A stretch of DNA of 52,159 nucleotides from Mesostigma viride (Eukaryota > Streptophyta > Mesostigmatophyceae > Mesostigmatales > Mesostigmataceae). This document shows, in pieces, positions 10,077-24,059 of the stretch (within the stretch, counting starts at the first letter, position 1; every line of letters begins with the position of its first letter). Location: positions 1 to 52,159 of the forward strand of contig RPFO01000475.1 in the NCBI GenBank assembly GCA_009746045.1, written 5' to 3'. The position numbers were made by a program, and so were the translations under genes. The notes under the pieces were generated by a model. It saw only the letters and a list, made by a program, of their open reading frames with translations, searched no databases and was not told the origin of the DNA.

Positions 10077-10784
10077 CTGCATGCATGAAATGTGAATCAG
10101 TGTTTGAGACAAAAAACGGTCATACAACACACGACCTGACATTTTGTCCTTACACTTTGGAAGATCGGCCGTTCCCGAACAAAAATCACACCCTAATTTC
10201 CAGTTTCCAACGGCCGTTGGCGCAAGAAAAATCACACCCTAATTTCCAGGTTCCAACGGCCGTTGGCGCAAGAAAAATGTCGACCGAATTTCCAGGTTCC
10301 AACGGCCGTTGGCGCAAGAAAAGTATCAACCAAATTTCCAGGTTCCAACGGCCGTTGGCGAAAGAAAAATCACACACTAATTTCCAGGTTCCAACGGCCG
10401 TTGGCGCGAGAAAAATGACACCCTAATTTCCAGGTTCCAACGGCCGTTGGCGCAAGAAAAATCACACACTAATTTCCAGGTTCCAACGGCCGTTGGCGCA
10501 AGAAAAATCACACCCTAATATCCAGGTTCCAACGGCCGTTGGCGCAAGAAAAATCACACCCTAATTTCCAGGTTCCAACGGCCGTTGGCGCAAGAAAAAT
10601 GTCGACCGAATTTCCAGGTTCCAACGGCCGTTGGCGCAAGAAAAATATCAACAAAATTTCCAGGTTCCAACGGCCGTTGGCGAAAGAAAAATCACACACT
10701 AATTTCCAGGTTCCAACGGCCGTTGGCGAACAAAAATCACATCTAGTGCCTACAACGTTCCCACACCCGATCCGTTATATTTAC
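10077..10784 (-). other. Intron, 708 bp, holding a palindrome minisatellite
   Basis: Donor CGCAAAAG|GTAAATATAAC and acceptor TGCATGCAG on the minus strand; phase 0 on both sides. Most of it is the 46/47-bp tandem repeat described separately. Confidence 0.7.
10190..10735. repeat. 46/47-bp minisatellite with CCAACGGCCGTTGG, intron array 1
   Basis: Twelve copies, each centred on the 14-bp palindrome. Each is followed by GCGCAAGAAAAATCACACCC and preceded by TAATTTCCAGGTT. Copies differ mainly in the linker (gtcgaccg, atcaacca, cacacac). All lie inside one intron. The palindrome is invariant while linkers drift, which suggests constraint or recent homogenisation on the palindrome. Confidence 0.95.
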
Positions 10785-11906
10785 CTTTTGCGTCCGCATG
10801 TCCTTCATGGGCGGGATCAGTGCTTCCCCCTCCACCTCCCAGCCCTTGAGCACGTCCAGATTGGTGTACATGAACTTGTCCGCGTCCCTCACCAACCCCC
10901 TCCACAAATCAAACGCCTCCTCGGTTGTCTCCACGTACTTGCCCTTTTGTTTACCGGCAATCTCGCCAGCTATCGCAGTCCTCACTTGCTCGTCTGAGCC
11001 CTCAAAAATCACGGACTTCAACATCTGCGTGTAGTGGTTGCCGTCCAGCACGGCAAACTGCGCAAACACGAAAGGCTTGTCGTACGCGAGCATGTAGCCC
11101 AACGCGGTGTTCGTGAGCTCAAGTACTGCCTCACGGTCAGATGCATCTGACCACTCGGACGTATTCAAGTCCATGGTGATCAAATCCTGCGAGCACGCGG
11201 CCGCCATATCCTTCTTGGAGTGCGTCCGGAGAATGGCCCTCCCTTCCTCGGCCGTTGGCGAACGAAAGTATCCGAACCTCTGCACGGCACGGTCACTGTC
11301 CTCCCCCGTCAGTTTTTTAATTTTGTCAGAAAACCCTGGATTCTCTTCCAGCCAGGCATTGTAAGAATCGGGCTCCTGGTCTGCCAGCACCTGCCACGCA
11401 AACCGGAAGATCAGCACGGCACATTTTGCCTTCGTCAGACTTGTGCCGGCCCCCACGAACCACGGCGCGAGCCCCTTACAATTCCGCACCGTCACCGTCC
11501 GATGCCTCATTAGTTCCGGGAGTTGGCACAAGTTGTCCGTAAAGACCCGTACTTGAGTCGCAATCGCGGACCCCCCCACGATGTCGACATCGTCTGGCAC
11601 TAGACGAAACTTCTGCCGCAGATGAAACGCCGCCTGTATGCTGTCAGTTAGGTTCTTGTCGTGCACATGAGAGGATGGCGCTGGCTCCCAGGAGTCCAAA
11701 ATGCTGGGCTTCGCATTTCCAGCACGTGTCGTCAGCAGCCCCTTCCTCTCAAAGGTCTTCACAATCCCCGACCATAAGTCGGTGCCCGGAGCTCGTTGGC
11801 GCCAGTCCTCAAAAAATGTTGTGAGATGCCTTTCCGCCACCCCATGTTCAATCTTGTAAGCCCACCTCCTCCGCTCTTCCTCCGTTCTCTGCCTTGACGG
11901 ACGCCC
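10785..11906 (-). CDS. Main exon of large minus-strand gene, unknown protein
   Basis: Acceptor GTGATCAG|GGGCGTCCG and donor GCAAAAG|GTAAAT. The exon is 1122 nt, phase 0-0, 374 codons with no break. The sequence looks like a well-folded soluble protein: a basic start (RPSRQRTEEERRRWAYK), aromatic and helical segments (GLAPWFVGAGTSLTKAKC, FRFAWQVLADQEPDSYNAW, FVFAQFAVLDGNHYTQML), and an acidic C-terminal part. I see no Cys/His cluster, P-loop or transmembrane segment. No family is recognised. Its length and strict frame make it the best-supported coding block on this strand. Confidence 0.75.
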
Positions 11907-11949
11907 CTGATCACATGCAAAAAACATACAGATAGCCGGAAGGTCAGTA

Positions 11950-12515
11950 CTATGTTCCAACGGCCGTCGCCGGAAAAATAACACCCTAATTTCCAGGTTC
12001 CAACGGCCGTTGGCGCATGAAAATCACACCCTAATTTACAGGTTCCAACGGCCGTTGGCGCATGAAAATCACACCCTAATTTCCAGGTTCCAACGGCCGT
12101 TGGCGAAAGAAAAATCACACCCTAATTTCCAGGTTCCAACGGCCGTTGGCGCGAGAAAAATGACACCCTAATTTCCAGGTTCCAACGGCCGTTGGCGCGA
12201 GAAAAATCACACCCTAATTTCCAGGTTCCAACGGCCGTTGGCGCAAGAAAAATGACACCCTAATTTCCAGGTTCCAACGGCCGTTGGCGACAGAAAAATC
12301 ACACCCTAATTTCCAGGTTCCAACGGCCGTTGGCGCATGAAAATCACACCCTAATTTACAGGTTCCAACGGCCGTTGGCGCATGAAAATCACACCCTAAT
12401 TTACAGGTTCCAACGGCCGTTGGCGCATGAAAATCACACCCTAATTTCAAGGTTCCGACGGCCGTTGGGCAAAAAAAAAATAACACCCTAATTTCCAAAT
12501 TGCAACGGCCGTTGG
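11950..12515. repeat. 46/47-bp minisatellite with CCAACGGCCGTTGG, intron array 2
   Basis: About ten perfect and three variant copies of the same unit as in the downstream intron. The outermost copies are the degenerate ones (GTCGCC at the low end, CCGACGG and GCAACGG at the high end), the usual pattern for an array homogenised from the centre. Confidence 0.95.
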
Positions 12516-12527
12516 CGCAAGAAAATC

Positions 12528-16941
<4,414 letters not shown>

Positions 16942-16979
16942 TGGCGCAAGAAAATCCCATCTTTGTGCGTAACACCTAC

Positions 16980-17278
16980 CCGGGCAGCTGGCAGTGTCTT
17001 GTGGGTTGCTTTTCCAGTTGCTGCCGTCGCGGCATCGGAACCCGATGACCCAGAAGCCGCCGATTTCCTCCGCTCCTTCGCCGACTTTGCTGCATGAACG
17101 CCGCGCGCCTCTTGCCCCGACGATGGTGCGGGGGAGGGGGCATTTGCTGTGCTGCCGCTGCAGCTTCCGACGGCGCGGAAGGGCCGGCGGCCGCAGGGGG
17201 CAACACCGGTGGCGGCGGAGAGCCCGGCGGCGGGGGCGCCGGCGGAGGGGAAGGCGGGTGGTTGTGCGTACAAGCACG
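16980..17278 (-). CDS. Upstream exon of large minus-strand gene, Pro/Ala-rich
   Basis: Acceptor GCGTGTCACAG|CGTGCTTG and donor CTGCCCGG|GTAGGTG. The 299-nt exon enters in phase 1 and leaves in phase 0, matching the acceptor at 11907 across the repeat-filled intron. The product is low-complexity, rich in Pro, Ala, Gly and Ser, and ends in a basic segment (HAAKSAKERRKSAASG, ATGKATHKTLPAAR). A second open frame here is richer in proline (PPSPPPAPPPPGSPPPP), but its exit phase does not fit. The frame choice therefore rests on phase matching. Confidence 0.5.
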
Positions 17279-17824
17279 CTGTGACACGCAGACGACAAAG
17301 AAAAAATCCGCCGAATATGTTAGCAAGCGGTGCGGTGCAGCACACACATCTGACAAAGCTCATAGGTCAACCCTTAAAACCGTGTCCAACTGCCCGCTAT
17401 AAAAACCGGGCAATTGTCACTTTCCATGATAATGTCCACAAACCAACCTAATAGTTAGTTATGGTCCATTATAGGACACAAGCACACACATATATTCACC
17501 ACCTTGGGGGTCATGTCATTGGTCATATTGCAATGTCCTATGGGTGCCAAATATAGCACCCCCTGACAGAAAGGAAGCTAGTAAAGGGCTCATGAACACC
17601 AAGGTTGCATGTGGAGGAGCAGGGACCCAGCTGCAAGCTCTAACAATAAATGCCCACTACAAATAGCGGACAGTTTGGTTTGTGACACCTGTTAGCATTA
17701 CAAAGCTCAATTCTCATCCCGTAGCAACAAAAATGTAATGTCCGCTGTAAATATCACTCAAAACGGCTAAAGGGTTAAAACGAAGTTGTAGTTGTTTTGC
17801 GGCATCAAGTTTCAAAGTACGTAC
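17279..17824. other. Intergenic or intronic, no gene recognised
   Basis: AT-richer sequence with no convincing coding frame. It probably contains the first intron or the 5' region of the minus-strand gene. Confidence 0.35.
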
Positions 17825-17920
17825 TGGGATACCCTTCGCCAGCCTGCTTGGCATCCAGTAGGATAAGATCTTGGAACCAGTAAGGGGGCTTCGCTTGCTG
17901 CGGCAGATGGTGCAATCCAT
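17825..17920 (-). CDS. Possible first exon of the large minus-strand gene
   Basis: An ATG at 17920 lies six bases after GCGCAG and starts MDCTICRSKRSPLTGSK, with a C-x2-C pair recalling the N-terminal Cys motifs of the neighbouring genes. A donor CCCA|GTACGT ends it at 17825 in phase 0, but the exon at 17278 needs phase 1. A weaker donor four bases on (exon end 17821) would fit. The call is therefore tentative. Confidence 0.25.
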
Positions 17921-17938
17921 TGTGATCTGCGCGCAAAA

Positions 17939-18190
17939 CATACACAAACGAACAACCCTCATAGGTTGAGCAATCCACAAAATCATGCCATTACTGTAAC
18001 AACATGGGCAAAGCATACACAAACGAACAACCATCATAGATTGAGCTAGCAATCCACAACATCATGCCATTACTGTAACAACATGGGCAAAGCATACACA
18101 AACGAACAACCATCATAGATAGAGCTAGCAATCCACAACATCATGCCATTAATGTAATAACATGGGCAAAACATACACAAACAAATAGCC
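17939..18190. repeat. 79-bp tandem repeat, about 3.2 copies
   Basis: Units start with CATACACAAACGAACAACC at 17939, 18014, 18093 and 18172 (spacings 75, 79, 79). Each contains ATCATGCCATTACTGTAA. The first copy lacks four bases (ctag) and the last is partial. No coding sense was found. Confidence 0.9.
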
Positions 18191-18258
18191 ATGATAGGGC
18201 ATTAAGAGAATAGCCATGATTGGGGCAATAAGAGAATTTTTTTTGTTCAATTCAATGA

Positions 18259-18784
<526 letters not shown>

Positions 18785-19004
18785 CACCAAGGTTGAGACT
18801 TACATGCATCGTTGCAAGGGTTGAAACAATAACGAAATTGTATGACCACAGACACATAAAATGGAAGGCTTGCTCAGTATTATTATTTACCCATCAATCA
18901 ATTTTAAAGGCAAGGAAATGTTGAAATACGGACGACCGTCCCAAGTTCGCCAGCATTAACAAAAGCATTTCTGTGACAAGAACAGTGGGCGACCATTCCC
19001 ATTA

Positions 19005-19793
19005 TTATCTTTTCCTCGTTTGTTTCTTCCCCTTCCCGGACTCGTATTCATAAGCGACGTCCGCCATCCCCAAACGATGCAAAATTTTGTTGGAGCTCTG
19101 CATCTTCTCCAACAGTTCTTGATCCGATTCCTCCTTTGCACGACGCGCTTCCTCTGCCTTCGCCTTTGCGGCCTCCACATCTGCATCTATATCCGCCTTC
19201 ACCACCATCCTGATCAAACGGTCCCGCTCCTCAGGCCTCGGGAGCGTCGGCAGTCTCACCGGCTCTGCGGCAAGAAGAGCCTCCAAAATATCCTTGTGCA
19301 GTCTTTGTGCTTCCACAAATCCATTATTCATCATCAAGGTGTACGCGCATTCACGCGCCACACCCTGCAAGGAATCCCCCATGGTAACGTTTTGCCCATG
19401 AGCAAACCCGTACGCGCTGTCCCCCTCTGCCGAAATCTCGAGTCCCTGCCTGTCGAGGCGCACCAGCTCAACTTTCCGTTCCCCAGTGTGCGTTGCCGTG
19501 AAGTGGAGGACCGAGCGTGTCATTCCGGTCTTCCCCATCAACATCTGCAAACTTGCTACGTATGCGATCCCACGAGCGCACACGTCCTCCAACTTCTCGG
19601 CAAAAGGTAGATGTGTCTTGCAATACACATCCAATCCCTCCAGTGGTCTATCACATCTAAGAAATCCACACCCCCCGTATGGATCCTTGGCATTTTGGTA
19701 CTCGAGGTCGTGCGCTTGTAGGAACTTGTAATGTTCCGCGCACAGTCCCTCGACCCTTACGGGCTCCGTACAGATTTTGCATTTCGTTGCCAT
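19005..19793 (-). CDS. C-C-C-H zinc-module protein A, 262 aa
   Basis: I start at the ATG at 19793, which follows GCGCAG directly. The protein opens with two Cys/His modules: KCKICTEPVRVEGLCAEHY (C-x2-C...C-x2-H, residues ~4-21) and CGFLRCDRP...YCKTH (residues ~42-62). The middle carries mixed alpha/beta sequence (ERKVELVRLDRQGLEISAEG). The C-terminal ~80 residues are charged and coiled-coil-like (DADVEAAKAKAEEARRAKEE), ending in GKKQTRKR. The module layout resembles small zinc knuckles with a GLC-x2-H core known in plants and protists. The rest is unrecognised. Two neighbours share this architecture, suggesting a local family; the function is unknown. Confidence 0.65.
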   Translation of the reverse strand: MATKCKICTEPVRVEGLCAEHYKFLQAHDLEYQNAKDPYGGCGFLRCDRPLEGLDVYCKTHLPFAEKLEDVCARGIAYVASLQMLMGKTGMTRSVLHFTATHTGERKVELVRLDRQGLEISAEGDSAYGFAHGQNVTMGDSLQGVARECAYTLMMNNGFVEAQRLHKDILEALLAAEPVRLPTLPRPEERDRLIRMVVKADIDADVEAAKAKAEEARRAKEESDQELLEKMQSSNKILHRLGMADVAYEYESGKGKKQTRKR

Positions 19794-20016
19794 CTGCGCA
19801 ATTGCCATGAGTCCCATACAGCAGCCATTGTATAACAGGGGCAATAAGGACCGTCAGAACCCCCTCTGGCGTCTTTCTCACACAATTCTCAATCTAGTCT
19901 TGTTGTGCAATAATTGTTGGTTCAAAGGTCCGTTCAAAGAAGTTTTATGAGACAAAATAAATTAGTTTCAATTACACGCATCAGATTAATCAAATCATAT
20001 TTTCTCCCTCTCTTTC

Positions 20017-20601
20017 TTACTGAGCAATTCTGTCCATCCTGCCCCTCTTTGCCGGCTTCTCATCAATCTCCTCATCAAAATCACACACACGTCTAATCTG
20101 CTGTCTAATCTGCTCTACCAACCCCCCCTTGCGCATCAGGTCTTTCACCTCCCCCTTCAAGAGCGCTGTCACGAGTCGCGCGCACTCATACGCGGACTCC
20201 GTGGCCAGGTCCCTTCCCATATCATGCCACACTTTGGCCGTTGGACAGTCGGGATGGTCTCCCATGTAAGCCCACACATGCCTTGGCGGCTTGTCCTTAC
20301 CGCCTATCCCCTCTCCAGGTCGCATCTGTCCCACCTCCTCTATCACCCACTCTGCATCACGCAGCATGAATCGAGGCTTCTTGTCAACATAGTACAAGAC
20401 CAAAACCATGTTGTTGGGCCAAGGCTTCCACTTTTTCGTCACGATGTGACGGTCAATCGTCATCAGCCCGCTCTCGATTTCGGCAAACAACGCCCCCCAT
20501 ACGTCAGAATGCTTGGGACAGAACCACTCGCTTTCCGTCGGCACTCCTTCCCATTGACAATCCGGATGTTCGCATCGAATGGGGTCATCGAATGAGGTCA
20601 T
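20017..20601 (-). CDS. C-C-C-H zinc-module protein B, 194 aa
   Basis: The chosen start at 20601 follows GTGCACAG. Residues ~9-31 form one module, CEHPDC...FCPKH (C-x4-C...C-x2-H). A region with LVLYYVDKKPRFMLRDAEWV and a helical stretch (ATESAYECARLVTALLKGEV) follow, then a basic tail (KPAKRGRMDRIAQ). The gap to the next gene downstream is about 220 bp. The arrangement (zinc module first, ~150 residues of lineage-specific sequence, basic end) parallels the neighbours at 19005 and 21212. No function can be assigned. Confidence 0.65.
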   Translation of the reverse strand: MTSFDDPIRCEHPDCQWEGVPTESEWFCPKHSDVWGALFAEIESGLMTIDRHIVTKKWKPWPNNMVLVLYYVDKKPRFMLRDAEWVIEEVGQMRPGEGIGGKDKPPRHVWAYMGDHPDCPTAKVWHDMGRDLATESAYECARLVTALLKGEVKDLMRKGGLVEQIRQQIRRVCDFDEEIDEKPAKRGRMDRIAQ

Positions 20602-20656
20602 CTGTGCACATCGATATTTTTTACACCACCCGCAAACGCACGCATTCAGCAGGGTC

Positions 20657-20704
20657 AACGGCCGTTGGCCCTGTTAAATTCCACACACCCCAACGGCCGT
20701 TGGC
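20657..20704. promoter_or_regulatory. Paired palindromes upstream of gene B
   Basis: Two copies of AACGGCCGTTGG(C) spaced about 32 bp apart lie 55-100 bp upstream of the gene B start. They are candidate regulatory sites, or intronic if this leader is spliced. Confidence 0.4.
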
Positions 20705-20795
20705 CTTAGACGCACAAAACTTGACACCATCAGGCGATTTTTTCCAAATGATTCTTCTTTATTAAATAAATTTACATTCATCCTAAAATCACATT

Positions 20796-21140
20796 CTAGT
20801 CAACATCCTCCCCATCTTTAGTGGGTTGCATTCGACCCCAATTGTCGTTCATAAAACTGACCAAAACATGAGCCGGAGTCCCCACATCCTCCTCACGCCT
20901 CAATTTACGCAATACACCTTTAGCAATTCCACCATACCCATCAACCTCCGACATCATCATGCCCACGCCATCAAGACGTTCAGCGTGCAATTGCCCGTCC
21001 TCTTCGAGAACCAGATCGGGCAGGTCTTCCAGTTCGGCCTCCACAATCTCTATCAGGTTTTCCTTTGTAGTCTCCCCCCCTTCCTTTCCTTCTTTTCCGC
21101 ACTCCATCCTACACCCTGCCCCTGCACAACCGACGTCCAT
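20796..21140 (-). CDS. Small Cys-rich/acidic protein, 114 aa
   Basis: The open frame starts with MDVGCAGAGCRMECGK, then a Gly/Lys segment and an acidic helix (ENLIEIVEAELEDLPDLVLEED). It ends with a conserved-looking globular tail (GTPAHVLVSFMNDNWGRM). The ATG follows CTTGCC, without the CAG seen at most neighbours. It may be a degenerate relative of the zinc-module genes, with Cys residues at the N-terminus but no His partner. No family is recognised. The gap to the gene upstream at 21212 is only 71 bp and includes one palindrome at 21184. Confidence 0.5.
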   Translation of the reverse strand: MDVGCAGAGCRMECGKEGKEGGETTKENLIEIVEAELEDLPDLVLEEDGQLHAERLDGVGMMMSEVDGYGGIAKGVLRKLRREEDVGTPAHVLVSFMNDNWGRMQPTKDGEDVD

Positions 21141-21211
21141 GGCAAGTTAAGAAACGGACTCAGCTCACAGGACATTTTGCAAGTCCAACGGCCGTTGGCG
21201 ACCAAAAACAC

Positions 21212-21994
21212 CTAGTCGCATGCATTCCTTGCTCTCTCCACCAAAGCAGAGGCCAGGACGACCCTTTCCACGACCTTTTCAATTTCCTCCCCCTCAGCAT
21301 CAGCAACAACGGTCATGGCAAATCGGGCTTGGCGCTTAACCCCCGATGCCAGAACGGCAGCCATCTCCACACGAGTTTTTGACACTTCAACAGGTACAGG
21401 CAATTCGCCGACCGCAAAAGTAAGCCTTGCGAGGTGCGGGACCCACCAATCACCTTCCAAAAATCCGCAACCCCATCCAATCATGAAATACAACAACAGG
21501 TCTGCGCCCATGGCGCCTGCGATATCCAAGTCGTCATGCGAAACAATCGCATGCACGTCATCCTCCGAGCACAGCATCCATGTAAAAACGGCGTCCCCGA
21601 AACCTTGGCAGTAGGCATACGAGTCAAAGTCAGGGTGATTCAACATCCATTCCCGCGACCGGACCGCCATTCTTTCCAGACTTCCAGCACCGTCCACCTC
21701 AAAACTCAGGACAAGAGGTCCTTCACCAGCACTGGACTCGCCATTCACAAACAACAAGCCTCCTTTGATCACCTCTTGCATCTCCCCTGACAACTTGGCG
21801 TGTCCATCACAAAAAGGCATGCAATCCGTCCCGAATGGAAGCTGGCAATCCCGGGCGATACATCCCCCCTTTTTTGCAAACAAATCCTTCACCCTCCCTG
21901 CCATTCCCGTTCGCACGCTGACATGACGCACGCACAAGTCATCCCCTCCTGCTCTCGCTTCCTGGCACCACGCAACCGTGCATTTGACCGCCAT
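21212..21994 (-). CDS. C-C-C-H zinc-module protein C, 260 aa
   Basis: The ATG at 21994 follows GGTCGCAG. Two N-terminal modules are visible: KCTVAWCQEARAGGDDLCVRH (residues ~4-24) and GCIARDCQLPF...FCDGH (residues ~44-65). The body has beta-rich segments (LVLSFEVDGAG, MGADLLLYFMIGWGCGFLEG) and a C-terminal helix with many Val and Glu (EEIEKVVERVVLASALVERA). The two-module start mirrors the gene at 19005, so these look like paralogues that diverged strongly outside the metal-binding part. Function unknown; a nucleic-acid or protein-binding role is only a guess. Confidence 0.65.
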   Translation of the reverse strand: MAVKCTVAWCQEARAGGDDLCVRHVSVRTGMAGRVKDLFAKKGGCIARDCQLPFGTDCMPFCDGHAKLSGEMQEVIKGGLLFVNGESSAGEGPLVLSFEVDGAGSLERMAVRSREWMLNHPDFDSYAYCQGFGDAVFTWMLCSEDDVHAIVSHDDLDIAGAMGADLLLYFMIGWGCGFLEGDWWVPHLARLTFAVGELPVPVEVSKTRVEMAAVLASGVKRQARFAMTVVADAEGEEIEKVVERVVLASALVERARNACD

Positions 21995-22007
21995 CTGCGA
22001 CCACCAA

Positions 22008-22249
22008 CACCGTTTGATACACATTTCTCACCGTCAACGGCCGTTGGCTTGAAACAACAAGAATGATTTATTACTCGCACGAAAATCACACCATTTTCCA
22101 GTCTCCAACGGCCGTTGGCGCACGAAAAATGCACGAAAAAAATTTTTATTATGCATTTATTGATTACATCCATAGTGCCACGTGGCGAATCACACCCAAC
22201 TTTCCAGCTGCCAACGGCCGTTGGCGCAAAGAAAATCACACCCAACACT
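22008..22249. repeat. Intergenic duplication, copy 1
   Basis: This ~240-bp spacer aligns with 22876-23150. Both hold the same order of blocks: CACCGTTTGATA, TTTCTCACCGTCAACGGCC, palindrome after CAGTCT, TTTATTATGCATTTATT, GCCACGTGGC, and another palindrome. It spans the leader of one gene and the trailer of another, so a gene-plus-spacer unit was duplicated in tandem. Confidence 0.8.
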
Positions 22250-22867
22250 TCAGTCGCATAATCGATTCGCGTCAGTCACGCACTCGAACTTGTACTCCTG
22301 CCCCAACGCGTACATCACCTCACGAACCGCTTTCTCAAACTCGTCAACACCGTCGGGTCCCCACTCATGCACGTATTCCCTCAACCAGAACATGCAATCT
22401 CCAGCAGACACGAACAGCCGGTCGATGATCAGGTCAGTGTGATGCTTGAAGTACTTGCCGTCCTTCAAGATGACCCATTCGAACCGTCCCACCTCCCCTA
22501 AACCCTTAAACCCTTCTCCCCTATCATATGGCCGCGCCATCGGTATCCAACTTTCATTACCATCAGCATCGATCGACTGAAAACAAATTGGGCTGGGTAT
22601 TGATGGATCATAGGGCCTTATAGCACCACACCTCACAAGCACCTCCTCAAATGGCTCTACGGTCGGCTTTGGGAGTCCCCGACCCTCGATATTGAAAACA
22701 AGAGCCGCGGCCTTCGCGACATCCGGTCTCAAAAGAGACCTTTCACCCTCCTTGGGCATAAAATCCAGCTTAATGTCCGGCAGAAGCCTGAGCGCGCTCT
22801 TAACCACTCCCAGAAGCCTGTCTTCCAAGTTGATCCACTCGCCCCCCTCCGTCCTGTAGAACGTCAT
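22250..22867 (-). CDS. Unknown 205-aa protein
   Basis: The ATG at 22867 follows GGGTTGCAG. The product is mixed alpha/beta without Cys clusters (WINLEDRLLGVVKSALRLLP, AAALVFNIEGRGLP, GRFEWVILKDGKYF). It ends in FEKAVREVMYALGQEYKFE and a short hydrophilic tail. A degenerate copy of this C-terminus lies at 23161-23252. Flanking spacers on both sides are duplicates of each other and carry palindromes. No family is recognised. Confidence 0.6.
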   Translation of the reverse strand: MTFYRTEGGEWINLEDRLLGVVKSALRLLPDIKLDFMPKEGERSLLRPDVAKAAALVFNIEGRGLPKPTVEPFEEVLVRCGAIRPYDPSIPSPICFQSIDADGNESWIPMARPYDRGEGFKGLGEVGRFEWVILKDGKYFKHHTDLIIDRLFVSAGDCMFWLREYVHEWGPDGVDEFEKAVREVMYALGQEYKFECVTDANRLCD

Positions 22868-22875
22868 CTGCAACC

Positions 22876-23150
22876 CACCGACACCGTTTGATATACATTT
22901 CTCACCGTCAACGGCCGTTGGCTTGAAAAAACAACAAGAATTTTAAGATTTATTACGCGCACAAAGCACACACTAGTTTTCAGTCTCCAACGGCCGTTGG
23001 CGCACGAAAAATGTTTTATTATGCATTTATTAATTACATCCATGGTGCCACGTGGCAAACCACACCCTACTTCCGGGTGCGAAGAAAATCAAACGCTAAT
23101 TTGCAAGTTCCAACGGCCGTTGGCGCAAGAAAATCACACCCAAAATGCCT
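22876..23150. repeat. Intergenic duplication, copy 2
   Basis: Second copy of the spacer described at 22008-22249. It is longer by small insertions and carries three palindrome sites (22908, 22988, 23109). Confidence 0.8.
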
Positions 23151-23160
23151 TCAGTCGCAG

Positions 23161-23252
23161 AATCCATTCCCCTCACGCAGTCGAACAGGGGTACTGTTCC
23201 CCCAGCGCGGACATCGCCTCACAAATCGCCCTTGGGTACGATTCAGTCCCAT
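23161..23252 (-). pseudogene. C-terminal remnant of the 205-aa gene
   Basis: On the minus strand the stretch reads AICEAMSALGEQYPCSTA then TGA, aligning with AVREVMYALGQEYKFECVTDA at the end of the gene at 22250. The homology fades upstream where the MYND-type gene ends at 23252. It marks the breakpoint of the tandem duplication. Confidence 0.6.
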
Positions 23253-24042
23253 CAAAAAACCTTGAACATTTCACCTTTGAACTTGAAATGCACTTCACCC
23301 CCCATCCGAATTACAAGTCCGGCCAAATTGACACCAGACCAGCTGTCTGTAACGTCGCCGTGCATAGTGCTGAGAGACTTTCTCGCCTCACGATACTTGG
23401 TACACCACTTCTTGTGTTCCTCCCAGTCCGCACGCTGGCATTCGGCAGCACAATACCGGACGTCTCGACAACCCCCGCACTTGCGGTGGACACCCTCCAT
23501 CACAGAGCACGCCTGATTCGAGCAACACTTTGGAAGCGAGCCGAGCATCGGCCCTCCCACCCCCGGGAGAACGATCATCCGTGAAAACGTCAATTTCACG
23601 TACTCGGAATTCCCGAATGTAAAATGGAAACCTTCAAACCCCCCCCCTCTACTCTCGCCGATACGGTCAATCTCGGCTGCGCCTCACTCGCGTCTGGAAA
23701 TTTCCCCCACTGGTCTTTCTCCCACTGGTCCCACCCAACCTTTCCGACATACGACACCAGAAGTCGAAACTCGACGTCTCGATTGAGTGGAACCCGATCC
23801 GCCGGCGTGGGCTTGTAGAATCCGCCAGCCAAGGCGAAGTACATGTCCAGCAACTGGAGATTAATCTGTCGTCCTACTGAGGCGAACGAGTCATACACGA
23901 CCAAAACCGCAAACTGGCGACCCAGGCGCTTCTCGTGCTGCCGTACCCATCCGTGGATCTCGCGAGCCCGGTTAAGTACGTTTGCTGCCACGCAGGCAAT
24001 CGCAGCGCGGGTCGAAGATTCCAGCTCGCCCGTCTCCGCCAT
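23252..24042 (-). CDS. MYND zinc-finger protein, one frame break
   Basis: Two overlapping minus frames form one protein. The N-terminal half (LGRQFAVLVVYDSF, LQLLDMYFALAGGFYKP, VEFRLLVSYVGK) aligns with the first half of the gene at 28065. The C-terminal part carries a complete MYND finger (CSNQAC...CGGC...CAAEC, then QRADWEEHKKWC). MYND fingers bind proline-containing peptides in partner proteins; many MYND proteins act in transcription or signalling. The start at 24042 lies seven bases after GGCGCAG. The frame breaks in the C9 run at 23639-23647. The 791-nt locus is one base short, and one extra base restores the paralogue-like reading. Either an assembly length error or a recent pseudogene. 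Confidence 0.7.
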
Positions 24043-24059
24043 CCCTCCCCTGCGCCAAT

